A stretch of 41,006 nt of DNA from assembly GCA_003647065.1 (NCBI GenBank), contig QMMC01000007.1, positions 1 to 41,006 on the forward strand, written 5' to 3'. Source of the stretch: Deltaproteobacteria bacterium (lineage in GTDB: Bacteria; Myxococcota_A; Polyangia; Polyangiales; B10-G4). Made by a program: the position numbers and the translations under genes. Under the pieces are notes generated by a model that made no database searches, was not told where the DNA came from, and was given only the letters and a program-made list of their open reading frames with translations. This document shows, one piece after another, positions 22,684 through 30,289 of the stretch (position 1 is the stretch's first letter; every line of letters begins with the position of its first letter).

Positions 22684-23760
22684 TCAATCGAATATCCAAC
22701 CCACGCCGAGATCGAAGATCCCGGCGACGGTTTCCGGGGTGTATCCGGCCGTCGCGGTCGGGCTGGTGGCATAGCCGTAGGGGTCGGTTGCCGGGTTGAT
22801 GGCCAAGGTGGGGCGCGTCCAGACGACGAGGCCCTTCCACGGGCGATAGGCGAGGCGCGCCCGGACGAGCACGTGGCCGACGATGTGGTCCTGGGGTGGG
22901 TCGACGACGCCCCCGATGCGCAGGAAGCCAATTTCTCCTCCGGCACAGCCCCGGAGGCCGATGGCGCCCAGACCGAGCTCGGCGGTGCAGAGCAGGAAGC
23001 CGCCGAAGGCCGTGAGCCAATGCACGTCGCCGGTGCCCACGCTCTGGGGTGAGTAGGGGTAGAGCGAAGCGTTGAACTCGGCCGCGATGAACCACGGTGT
23101 TTGGATCACGATCGCGCCGAAGCCGCCGATGGTGGGCTCCGGGACCAGGCCGACGGCGACGCCGAGGCCCCCGTCGATCTCGCCGGACCATCCGGAGAGG
23201 GCTGCCTCGTCGGTGATCCGGGGCTCTTGGTTCTGCTCTTGGTTCTGCTCTTGGCCGTTGCCTGCCGCCGCCGCCGCTGCCGCGTCGGTCTCGACCGGAG
23301 GCTCTGCCTCCGATGGTGCGGTGTCTGGCTCCGGAGCGTCACGCTCTTCAGCGTCCGGGTCGATCATCACGGCGACTACGAACGCGACGGTCGCGGTCAG
23401 CTCGCTGCAGTCCTCGGACTCGGTCCCCAGTTCACGCTCCCCGAGGACTTCGCCGCCGGCGGTCGCGACGGCGAACGTGGCCGTGAAGCCGCCTCCATCT
23501 CCCGGCGCGACGCGCCCCTCGACGCTGAGTTCGGCGTTGCGCGGCGCGACGAAGACCTCACGGCCGAGGCGGGCTTCGACCGCGCGGGCGAGCTCCGGGG
23601 CGGTCGCGCAGTCCTCGGCGCCAGGCAGCCGCACCCAGCTCAACGACGACGTCCTGCTCGCGGTGCTCGCTTGGGCCTCCGGCCCGCCCTGAGCCAGAGC
23701 TGGGGCGGCCGCAAGACCGACCGTCGCCGCCATCGCCAACAACTTCGAGAGGCCGAGCAT
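22684..23760 (-). CDS. Secreted envelope protein of the sigma/anti-sigma operon
   Basis: The 358-residue product has a cleavable signal peptide (ending APALAQ). A periplasmic domain (SSLSWVRLPGAEDCATAPELARAVEARLGREVFV, then GRVAPGDGGGFTATFAV) is followed by an acidic/Ala-rich and NQEQNQEQ linker. The C-terminal half is beta-rich (GAIVIQTPWFIAAEFNASLYP) and ends GIFDLGVGWIFD, as in beta-barrel proteins. The layout, with a conserved N-terminal domain CATAPELARAVEARLGR, recurs in myxobacterial ECF operons by my recollection. It is the first gene of the operon; TACACC lies 8 nt before the ATG. Probably the outer-membrane sensor or target of the sigma pathway. Confidence 0.72.
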   Translation of the reverse strand: MLGLSKLLAMAATVGLAAAPALAQGGPEAQASTASRTSSLSWVRLPGAEDCATAPELARAVEARLGREVFVAPRNAELSVEGRVAPGDGGGFTATFAVATAGGEVLGERELGTESEDCSELTATVAFVVAVMIDPDAEERDAPEPDTAPSEAEPPVETDAAAAAAAGNGQEQNQEQNQEPRITDEAALSGWSGEIDGGLGVAVGLVPEPTIGGFGAIVIQTPWFIAAEFNASLYPYSPQSVGTGDVHWLTAFGGFLLCTAELGLGAIGLRGCAGGEIGFLRIGGVVDPPQDHIVGHVLVRARLAYRPWKGLVVWTRPTLAINPATDPYGYATSPTATAGYTPETVAGIFDLGVGWIFD

Positions 23761-23821
23761 CGCGTCCCGGTGTAGCAGACGCGCGGGATTCCGCGGAGCC
23801 TGAGGCTCAGGCCCGCCCCAT

Positions 23822-25684
23822 TCACCGCCTCCGTCGGCGCCCCGAAAGCATAGCGAGGACGATCAGGAGGGCGGTCGGGGCGCCGTCTGCGAGCGGCGTC
23901 GCCCTACAGCCGCAGCCCCCGTCGCCCCCCGGAGGGGTCACGCCCCCGTCGAGGCCCGTGCCGCCGTCGGGCCCCGGTCCTGCGTCGGGGGTGGTTGGCG
24001 TCCAGGGCAGCGCCGCGCGCGCCAGCGGCGAGACGTTGTCGAAGCCGGTCGTACCGTCTTTCAAGAAACGACCCATCCAATACGCGGCGTGAAACCCGCC
24101 GCCGGGGTTCAGGCGCGCACCGCCGCCGCCGTTGACCTTGTGGGGGTCGGTGCGCCACTCGTAGTTGCTCGGCGGGCGCAGGCGCTTCGGGAGCACGTCG
24201 ACGGCGACGACGGAATCGCCGCGACCGGGGTCGGTGGCGAGTATCAACGTCGTCGTGCCATCGATGGCGGTGCAGCGAAGGGCGCTGATCTCCGCGGCAT
24301 CGCAATTGATGACCTCGGGGTTCCAATAGGGCGGCGAGGGGAACTCGGTGAGGTTCCGGACACCTTCGGCGACGGCGGCCGTGCCGAGGGCGCGGTCTCC
24401 ACTCTGGAAGCCTGCGTAGATGACGTCGAAGAGCGCCTGTCCGAGGCCATCGGCCTGGCGAGGCTTGCCCGGGGAGAAGAGGTGGTCCTGGAGGATGGTG
24501 CGGATGCGCGGGGCGATGCGCCCGTCGGTCTCGTAGCGGAGCACCCCGTAGGCGGCGACGAAGGCCATGTTCACGTTCGAGAAGTTCGTCTGCTCGCTGA
24601 AGTACATCACCGCGACGGACTCTTCGATCGAGGTCATGTAGTCCCGGGCGCCGACCATCTCGTCGTAGTAGAAGCGGCCGATCGTCTCGTCGCCCGTGAT
24701 GTGAAAAATGGTGCGCAGGATGCCCATCGACATCAACGCGTTGAAGCCGTTGATCGCCGGCATGCCCGGCAATACCCCTCCGGGAGCCAACTCTTCGGCG
24801 GACAGGTCGTGGTGCGTCGTCGGGCGCCCGTCGGCGTCTTGGATCACCAGGTCGACGACGATGCCCGGGGCCACCTCGACCTCTTCGAGGAGGGAGCGGC
24901 CGATGGCGAGGGCATCGGCGACGAGGCGGTCGATCTTGTCTCGAGGGATCGACGAGTCCATGGCGGTGACGTCGTAGATCGCCCCGAGAGCGAAGATGTA
25001 GCCATCGAGCTGGTCCTTGCTGTTGTCATCCATCCAAATCAGGAAGGGCAGCTCCCCCGAGTTGTCGGCGCGCCAGGTAGGCACCTTGTCGATGGGTTGG
25101 GGGTCGCCGGCGGCGTCGAAGAGGGGCACCGTCGTCGGGATTATCCCGGGCAGGGGTGGTTCTCCGGCCTCCGGAAGGGCTCGCCGGATGCCCCGGGCGA
25201 GGATTCCGGCCTCGCCGGTGATCTGGGTTTGCCAGTGCAGCCCGTCCATCGCCCGGAGCAGCGCGGTGCGGGCTGCTTCGATCTCGGTCGCCGGGGCGCC
25301 GGAGTCCCGGAGCACCGCGTAGCGGAAGGCGTCACCGGCCGCTTGCACGCCGCCGAACATACCGAGGTCGCCGTGCTCGCCATAGGCGGACAACGCCTCG
25401 TAGGGGTGGAGACCTGTGTGGGCCTCGAAGTCGGTCGCGCCGGAGGACAGGAAATCTTCGATCGCGCTGCGGCTATCCGAATCGCTGACGGCCCCCTCGA
25501 GGCCGAAGCCCAAGGGGACCGAGAGCAGCGCCTGCTGCTGTCGAACGAAGGCGTCGGCCTTGGTCCCGAGGGCCGCATCGTACCCTGCCTCTGCTGGACC
25601 GGGGATCAATGACTGGGCCCGGGCGAGGTTTGCCCCCCCGAGGAGGACCATGAGGACCATCAGGCTCACCAAGATTCGCGCCAT
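23822..25684 (-). CDS. Secreted MYXO-CTERM protein, unknown function
   Basis: The 620-residue product has a signal peptide (MARILVSLMVLMVLLGGANLARA). The large central domain is helix-rich with conserved-looking stretches such as DAFRYAVLRDSGAP, WMDDNSKDQLDGYIFALGAIYDV and MSMGILRTIFHITGD, which suggests an alpha-barrel (alpha/alpha-toroid) fold; I do not recognise a specific enzyme. The end is DGG-rich then GGCGCR, a hydrophobic helix and RRRRR. This matches the MYXO-CTERM sorting signal, which is predicted to be cleaved and anchored at the surface in Myxococcota. The gap to the sigma operon (23761-23821) has no recognisable terminator. Confidence 0.82.
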   Translation of the reverse strand: MARILVSLMVLMVLLGGANLARAQSLIPGPAEAGYDAALGTKADAFVRQQQALLSVPLGFGLEGAVSDSDSRSAIEDFLSSGATDFEAHTGLHPYEALSAYGEHGDLGMFGGVQAAGDAFRYAVLRDSGAPATEIEAARTALLRAMDGLHWQTQITGEAGILARGIRRALPEAGEPPLPGIIPTTVPLFDAAGDPQPIDKVPTWRADNSGELPFLIWMDDNSKDQLDGYIFALGAIYDVTAMDSSIPRDKIDRLVADALAIGRSLLEEVEVAPGIVVDLVIQDADGRPTTHHDLSAEELAPGGVLPGMPAINGFNALMSMGILRTIFHITGDETIGRFYYDEMVGARDYMTSIEESVAVMYFSEQTNFSNVNMAFVAAYGVLRYETDGRIAPRIRTILQDHLFSPGKPRQADGLGQALFDVIYAGFQSGDRALGTAAVAEGVRNLTEFPSPPYWNPEVINCDAAEISALRCTAIDGTTTLILATDPGRGDSVVAVDVLPKRLRPPSNYEWRTDPHKVNGGGGARLNPGGGFHAAYWMGRFLKDGTTGFDNVSPLARAALPWTPTTPDAGPGPDGGTGLDGGVTPPGGDGGCGCRATPLADGAPTALLIVLAMLSGRRRRR

Positions 25685-25839
25685 GGCCCCACGATGAGGG
25701 GCCCCGGTCCTGATGTCGACCGTGGCGCTCCGCCGGGCCCTTCCTCCGGGCCCCTTCCGCGCGGTTTGCAGGGCGGTCCTCGAGGTCGCGGTGTTTCACT
25801 CCTTGACCCGGCGCGCACCGCGGGAAACGATGATTATCA

Positions 25840-26418
25840 ATGGTCGGTGAATCCAGCCCATCTCCCGCAGTCCCGACGGTCGACGATCTCATCGATGAGG
25901 TGCGCGAGAAGACCGTCGAGCAGTGGGAGAAGACATTTGGGCGCGCCGTCCTCGTGGGTCCCAGGCCCCTGACCAAGGACGACTACGGCGGGGACCTCGA
26001 TGAAGAAGAAGAGGAGGAGGCGGAGAACCCCTGGTCCTTCCAGACCCTCGCCGCGGGGATCATTCCCAAGACCGGGGACGATCCCCTGACGTCATTCCGC
26101 ATCGGTGAGGTCTACGGCCTCAAGAAGGCGACCAAGGGCGCCTTCGCCACCACTCTCTTGGTGGGACGGGCGAGCTCCAACGACGTGACCATCGACGACA
26201 ACAGCCTCTCGAAGCTGCACGCGCGCATCAAGCTCGCCGACGACGGAACCATGACCATCAGCGACTCGGGTTCGATGAACGGCACGGTGCTCAACGATGA
26301 AGCCGTAACCTCGACTCCCGTGGTCCTCGCCAACGGTGACATCCTCCAGCTGGGTAACCGCACCTTCCGGGTGTACGAGATCGCCCACTTCCATCGCCTC
26401 GTTGGCCGTCTCCCGTAG
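25840..26418 (+). CDS. FHA-domain protein
   Basis: The product is 192 residues. The N-terminal 90 residues contain an acidic run (DEEEEEEAENPW) and no known domain. Residues about 105-185 form a forkhead-associated domain: LLVGRASSNDVTIDDNSLSKLHARI then ISDSGSMNGTVLNDEAV and LQLGNRTFRV, with the Arg, Ser and His of the phosphothreonine pocket. It likely docks on phosphothreonine proteins made by the many Ser/Thr kinases of myxobacteria. No kinase is adjacent. The ATG immediately follows an AT-rich GATTATCA. Confidence 0.87.
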   Translation: MVGESSPSPAVPTVDDLIDEVREKTVEQWEKTFGRAVLVGPRPLTKDDYGGDLDEEEEEEAENPWSFQTLAAGIIPKTGDDPLTSFRIGEVYGLKKATKGAFATTLLVGRASSNDVTIDDNSLSKLHARIKLADDGTMTISDSGSMNGTVLNDEAVTSTPVVLANGDILQLGNRTFRVYEIAHFHRLVGRLP

Positions 26419-26445
26419 CCGGAAACGTAGCGGCGCCACCAGTCT

Positions 26446-27744
26446 CTAGTTGCAGCTCCCGTCGGCCCGCTTCACCCGCACGTGGAAGTGGTTGGTGTGG
26501 CCGGTCACGGTGCGCATGAAGCGGCTGCGCCAGGGCGTGTACGAGAACCTCGACGCGAAGTAGGCGTTCACCTCGGCTTGCACCGCCGTGTCGTTGAAGA
26601 GGATGCCGCAGACGGCGCCGGTATCGACGAGGATCTTGGCCAGGTCGACGGCGGCCGAGTTATCGGCGCAGGAGACCTGGGTGCCGCAGGTGACGGTCAG
26701 GTCGACGTGGGTGCCGTCGTTGTGCGTCGCGTGGTCGACGGTGCTGCAGGACCCCTCGTTCATGTCACGTACGTTGAGGTGGGGGAGGTCCGATCGTTCG
26801 CTGCTCCACCTGAGCGCTGCGGTGTAGATGACGTCGACGAGCAATCGCGATCCCCTCGAGCACGCGTCGGCTTTTCGTGAATAGAGCCCCGTGGGATCGG
26901 CCGGCGGCAGGAGCGAGTAGCCGCCGACGACGTTGCTCGCATCGAAGTTCGGCGGGCTGAAGAGCGTGGTCGCCCCCGGCGCGCACTCGTTGTCGATGGT
27001 GACTCGGTAAGAAGCGTCGGTCGGAAGGCGTTGGACGAAATCGTCATCCCGGTTGGTCCAGGAGGTGAGCATCACCGTGAAGGTCCGGTCCGTGTCGGTG
27101 ACGATGGACAGCGACGCCGCGCTCCCGCCGCGCCCGGCGACGACACCTTCGACCAGGACAGCGGCCGTGCTGAGACCCCGGGCGCCGTCGTGAACCGTGG
27201 TACCGCTCTCGTCGAGGACGAGGAGCGCCGGCGACCAACTTCCGGCCGTGCGCTGGGCAGCGAGCCGGGTGCGCACTCCAGCGGCAAGACGGACGGTGTA
27301 GGCGTGGACGCCGTAGCGCCCCGAGGCGAAGTTCTCGGAGACCGACCATTCGCCGCAGGCGGCGGTGAGGGAACCTGCCATCCAGCAGAGGTCCGACGGA
27401 CATGCCGCCGAGATGTCGGTGGGGGCGGGCGGGGGGGCGGGCGGCGTCGGGGTCGACGGCGGCGAGCCGGCGTCCTCGGGAGGCGAGCCGGCGTCATCGA
27501 TGGGCACGCTCGCGTCGTCGGGGGGCGGTTCTGTGTCACCGAGGGGCGCCCCCGCGTCATCGAAGACCGGGTCAGTGTCGCCATTTGGTGACACTGGATC
27601 GCCATACCCCAAACCGGCGTCGTCATCCGATTCGTCGGCCCGACCCGTATCCATCGGCGCCTGGCACCCGGCGCCGAGGCAGATCAGAAGAGTCGCGACC
27701 AGGGTCGTCGCCGGTGCGTGCGGGTGAAAGCTTTGTGAGGTCAT
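26446..27744 (-). CDS. Lipoprotein with MepA-like (M74) murein endopeptidase domain
   Basis: The 432-residue product has a lipoprotein signal with lipobox LGAGC (Cys27). A spacer with DDAG/DDAS repeats (TDPVFDDAGAPLGDTEPPPDDASVP) is followed by an N-terminal beta-sandwich (YTVRLAAGVRTRLAAQRT) resembling a PPC-type unit. The C-terminus carries the penicillin-insensitive murein endopeptidase signature: HNDGTHVDL, where the first His and the Asp are the zinc ligands (HxxxxxxD), and GHTNHFHVRV. It would cleave peptide cross-links in peptidoglycan from the outer membrane. The usual MepA is shorter, about 250-270 residues; the extra N-terminal half is specific here. Confidence 0.82.
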   Translation of the reverse strand: MTSQSFHPHAPATTLVATLLICLGAGCQAPMDTGRADESDDDAGLGYGDPVSPNGDTDPVFDDAGAPLGDTEPPPDDASVPIDDAGSPPEDAGSPPSTPTPPAPPPAPTDISAACPSDLCWMAGSLTAACGEWSVSENFASGRYGVHAYTVRLAAGVRTRLAAQRTAGSWSPALLVLDESGTTVHDGARGLSTAAVLVEGVVAGRGGSAASLSIVTDTDRTFTVMLTSWTNRDDDFVQRLPTDASYRVTIDNECAPGATTLFSPPNFDASNVVGGYSLLPPADPTGLYSRKADACSRGSRLLVDVIYTAALRWSSERSDLPHLNVRDMNEGSCSTVDHATHNDGTHVDLTVTCGTQVSCADNSAAVDLAKILVDTGAVCGILFNDTAVQAEVNAYFASRFSYTPWRSRFMRTVTGHTNHFHVRVKRADGSCN

Positions 27745-27899
27745 CGAGTCACATCCACCGCAACTTCCGCGCCCGACGAAATCCCCCTCAATTTACGGCG
27801 TTAACGGCGATGTGCAGACTCTGATGGGCTTCCATGGAGCAGTCGTCGAGACAGTGCGCCGGGCACTTGGTCAGAATCTGGTCAGGTCGGTGACTAGCT

Positions 27900-28277
27900 T
27901 CACTCGTCCCGTGAGGCGTGTAATTCCTCGGTTTCCGATGCCTCTTCGCTGACCAGCATGTAGCGACCCGCCGACGAGCGGCGGGTTCGGCGAGGGGTCT
28001 CTTCGAGGGGCGGGACCGAGAGCGGCGGCGGCCGGTTGGACGGAGACGCCATCATCTCGGCCAGCTTTTCGGGGCCCGTCACGCTGTCCTCGAGGGCCGC
28101 CTTCACCTTCCGGCTGTGGGCGATCATCTCCAATACGTTCTGCGCCCGCGCGTATTTGCGGCGCAGCGTCGCGAGCTCTTCACGCGCTTCCGCGAGCGTG
28201 CGCTTGGTGACCTCGAGCTCTTCTTTGAGGTCGGTGATGCGCGCGACGTCGGCGTCGCCTTGGTTGCGATAGACCAT
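27900..28277 (-). CDS. Small coiled-coil protein
   Basis: The product is 125 residues, cytoplasmic. Residues about 12-65 (ITDLKEELEVTKRTLAEAREELATLRRKYARAQ) form a classic heptad coiled coil. The remainder is Pro/Ser/Arg-rich and probably disordered. No family is recognised. The upstream gap 28278-28360 holds nothing evident. Confidence 0.65.
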   Translation of the reverse strand: MVYRNQGDADVARITDLKEELEVTKRTLAEAREELATLRRKYARAQNVLEMIAHSRKVKAALEDSVTGPEKLAEMMASPSNRPPPLSVPPLEETPRRTRRSSAGRYMLVSEEASETEELHASRDE

Positions 28278-28371
28278 GGGAGTTGCGGCTCAGCTGACCA
28301 CGAACTCTAGCGCCAGGCTCGTGGAAGATGTCCACCCGAGCCTCCTAGCGTGCGAGCGGACGTAGTTGAAT

Positions 28372-28393
28372 GTAACTAAGTGGTTGTAGTTAC
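28372..28393. promoter_or_regulatory. Operator-like inverted repeat GTAACTA-N8-TAGTTAC
   Basis: A perfect 7-bp inverted repeat lies in a locally AT-rich stretch 36 bp upstream of the toxin/antitoxin-like pair. It shares the ACTAAG word with the second repeat at 28396. Confidence 0.65.
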
Positions 28394-28395
28394 TT

Positions 28396-28420
28396 GCTTA
28401 GTATCATAAGCGGACTAAGC
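28396..28420. promoter_or_regulatory. Operator-like inverted repeat GCTTAGT-N11-ACTAAGC overlapping the promoter
   Basis: A second perfect 7-bp inverted repeat lies about 25 bp from the first, centre to centre. It overlaps candidate -10 boxes TATCAT (28402-28407) and TAAGCT (28416-28421, 8 nt before ATG 28430). The arrangement fits an autoregulated toxin-antitoxin promoter. Confidence 0.65.
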
Positions 28421-28429
28421 TAATTCGTC

Positions 28430-28696
28430 ATGGACGAGAAGGTTCGAGCGTATCTCTCCTCGATCGGAGCCCGAGGAGGTCGGAAGAGTCGGCGAAAGCT
28501 CGACCCCGACCAGGCCCAGGCGATGGTGCGGGTTCGCCAGGCGAGACGGGCCTATCGGCAGTTCCACGCCTCGTGTTTCTGGTCCTACGACCCCGAGTAC
28601 CGGGTGACCCTCGCGGACGTCCCCTGGGTGGCCGAGCAGCTCATGAAGCACGGCGGGCGTGACGCATGGGAGAAGGCCGCGAAGCTGTGCCCCTAA
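28430..28696 (+). CDS. Small basic partner of AbiEii-type toxin (antitoxin candidate)
   Basis: The product is 88 residues. A helical N-terminus (MDEKVRAYLSSIGARGGRKSRRKLDPDQAQAMVRVRQARRAYR) is highly basic with a GARGGRKSRRKL motif, and the C-terminus (YRVTLADVPWVAEQLMKHGGRDAWEKAAKLC) is a second helical region. It is not an AbiEi-type antitoxin, which is usually around 200 or more residues with a winged helix. Small proteins with this AxGGR-KSRRKL pattern are, to my recollection, found just upstream of nucleotidyltransferase toxins. The next gene begins inside its end (10-bp overlap at GTG 28687). Two palindromes upstream suggest autoregulation. Confidence 0.75.
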   Translation: MDEKVRAYLSSIGARGGRKSRRKLDPDQAQAMVRVRQARRAYRQFHASCFWSYDPEYRVTLADVPWVAEQLMKHGGRDAWEKAAKLCP

Positions 28697-29484
28697 CGGA
28701 TTTCCAGGCCGAGGTCGCGGGTCTTCTGGCGAGCCATCGGACCGAGGAGAGCCACCTCGCCGGGGGAGCGGCTCTGCATTTGGAGCCCAACAGTACGCGT
28801 TACAGCAACGACCTCGACTACTTCCACGACTCCGAGGAGCGCGTGGCCGAGGCGTTCTCCGCGGACACGAGGTTGCTCGAGGATCAGGGCTACTCGGTCC
28901 ACACCGAGATGAACCAGGCAGGCTACGTGCGCGCGGTCGTCTCCCGGGACGGCGAAGCCACCAAGGTCGAGTGGGCTCACGATTCGGCGTGGCGCTTCAT
29001 GCCGACCGTCGCGGATCCGCGCGTGGGATATCAGCTTCATCCCGTCGACCTCGCCGTCAACAAGGTGCTCACCCTCGCGGGCCGAGAGGAGCCCCGGGAC
29101 TTCCTCGACATCGTTCACATCCACGACACCATCCTGCCCCTCGGCGCGCTTTGCTGGGCGGGGGCCGGCAAGGACCCGGGGTTCACCCCACGTTCGCTCC
29201 TCGAACTCTTGCGGCGCCGGGGCAAGTACCGCCCCGAGGACTTCGCCCGGCTTCGGCTCGTCGCGCCAGTGGACGTTCAGGCCCTCAAAGTGAAGTGGTT
29301 AGGCATGCTGGACCAAGCCGAGGCCTTCATCGCGTCACGTCCCGCGGACGAACTCGGCTGCCTCTACTACTCGCGCTCCCAAGGCCGCTTCGTCGAGCCG
29401 GCCACCGGTCCGTTGCCCAACGACATCGCGCCCCACCACGGCCGACCCGGCGGTGTATTGCCCAGGGCTCTCGAAGAGCGCTAG
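28687..29484 (+). CDS. Nucleotidyl transferase AbiEii/AbiGii-type toxin
   Basis: The product is 265 residues starting at GTG 28687 (VPLTDFQAEVAGLL); ATG 28666 is an alternative. The nucleotidyltransferase core is visible as HLAGGAALHLEP (GG motif) and RYSNDLDYFHD, where the DxD metal-binding motif reads DLDYF. These are the signatures of the AbiEii (DUF1814) family, which inhibits growth by nucleotide transfer, in characterised cases to tRNA or other targets. The overlap with the upstream small gene and the operator palindromes support a two-gene toxin-antitoxin unit. The direct target is unknown. Confidence 0.85.
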   Translation: MPLTDFQAEVAGLLASHRTEESHLAGGAALHLEPNSTRYSNDLDYFHDSEERVAEAFSADTRLLEDQGYSVHTEMNQAGYVRAVVSRDGEATKVEWAHDSAWRFMPTVADPRVGYQLHPVDLAVNKVLTLAGREEPRDFLDIVHIHDTILPLGALCWAGAGKDPGFTPRSLLELLRRRGKYRPEDFARLRLVAPVDVQALKVKWLGMLDQAEAFIASRPADELGCLYYSRSQGRFVEPATGPLPNDIAPHHGRPGGVLPRALEER

Positions 29485-29542
29485 CGGGCTTGTGGGGAAT
29501 TTCCCCTCACGCGGGATTGAACGGCGTGAGAGTCTCGCGAAC

Positions 29543-30289
29543 ATGTTTGGTGTAGTGCGCGAGATCAGCGCTCCAGCGTCTCCCCGTTTTCAGCTCAGCT
29601 CAGCTCAGCTCAGCTCTAGGCTAGTGGTCCTGGCGGGAGTGCTCCTCGCGGCGGCGACGTTCACCTCGGGCTGTGCGCATACAGTCGGCGCCGTCGAGGT
29701 TGCGGGTCGAGCGGTGGTCGAGTTCGACTGCCACGCGGACCACCTCTACGTGCAAACGATCTCCCGGAATCACTATGCCGTCGCGGGCTGCGGCAGCCGC
29801 GCCGTGTTCATCTGCCGCTCCGGCGCATGCGAGCGGGACTCGGAGACCATGGCCGTAGGAGACGATTCTCGCGCCATCATGGATGGCCGTGCCGCCCACG
29901 CCGCGCTCGGGGCAGCGAGAGAAGCGGTCCTCGAGTGTACCGAAGGCGAGTCGTTGATCGTGGAGGCGCTCTTCGATTTGGACGGCGATCCGTCATTGGA
30001 CTTCGAGGCACCGCGCGGCAAGCAACGCAGGCAGTGCATCGCTCGCGTCCTCGGTGACATCGAACTGGAAGCGGGTCCGGAGTATCCGACCTATGTGCGC
30101 CACGTCTTCTCGGAGACTCCCTGGGCGCCCGCAGAGTTTGCTTCAGTCCCTCACGCCGAAGACGAGGCCGCTCCCGAGGAGGATTCATCCCCGGAGGCAC
30201 TGGAGGCGCCGGAGGTCCCGGTCGATGCGCCCGTTCAGGCTGACGACGCCGTGACGGCCGGCGCGGCTGACGAACCCGAAGCGCTCTAG
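29543..30289 (+). CDS. Lipoprotein with phase-variation-type pentanucleotide repeat near its 5' end
   Basis: The product is 248 residues if the ATG at 29543 is used. The lipobox (TFTSGC, Cys44) is unusually far in, because 16 nt past the ATG codons the gene passes through a (CAGCT)5 array that encodes QLSSAQLSS. A GTG at 29624, just after the array and in frame, would give a Cys17 lipobox but a signal peptide without basic residues. Downstream is a Cys-containing domain (YAVAGCGSRAVFICRSGACERD) and an acidic Pro/Ala tail (EAPEVPVDAPVQADDAV). No family is recognised. The stop (CTAG) is shared with the convergent acetyltransferase. Confidence 0.75.
   Translation: MFGVVREISAPASPRFQLSSAQLSSRLVVLAGVLLAAATFTSGCAHTVGAVEVAGRAVVEFDCHADHLYVQTISRNHYAVAGCGSRAVFICRSGACERDSETMAVGDDSRAIMDGRAAHAALGAAREAVLECTEGESLIVEALFDLDGDPSLDFEAPRGKQRRQCIARVLGDIELEAGPEYPTYVRHVFSETPWAPAEFASVPHAEDEAAPEEDSSPEALEAPEVPVDAPVQADDAVTAGAADEPEAL
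29590..29616. repeat. Pentanucleotide array (CAGCT)5
   Basis: Five perfect CAGCT units (29591-29615) plus one flanking base each side keep the 5-bp period. The array lies in the 5' coding region of the lipoprotein gene; gain or loss of one unit would shift the reading frame before the signal-peptide core. Confidence 0.95.

Noticed and set aside
28360-28430. CRISPR-like or IS-terminal repeats
   Set aside because: The repeats are two short palindromes next to a promoter, without spacers or a transposase gene; an operator explains them better.
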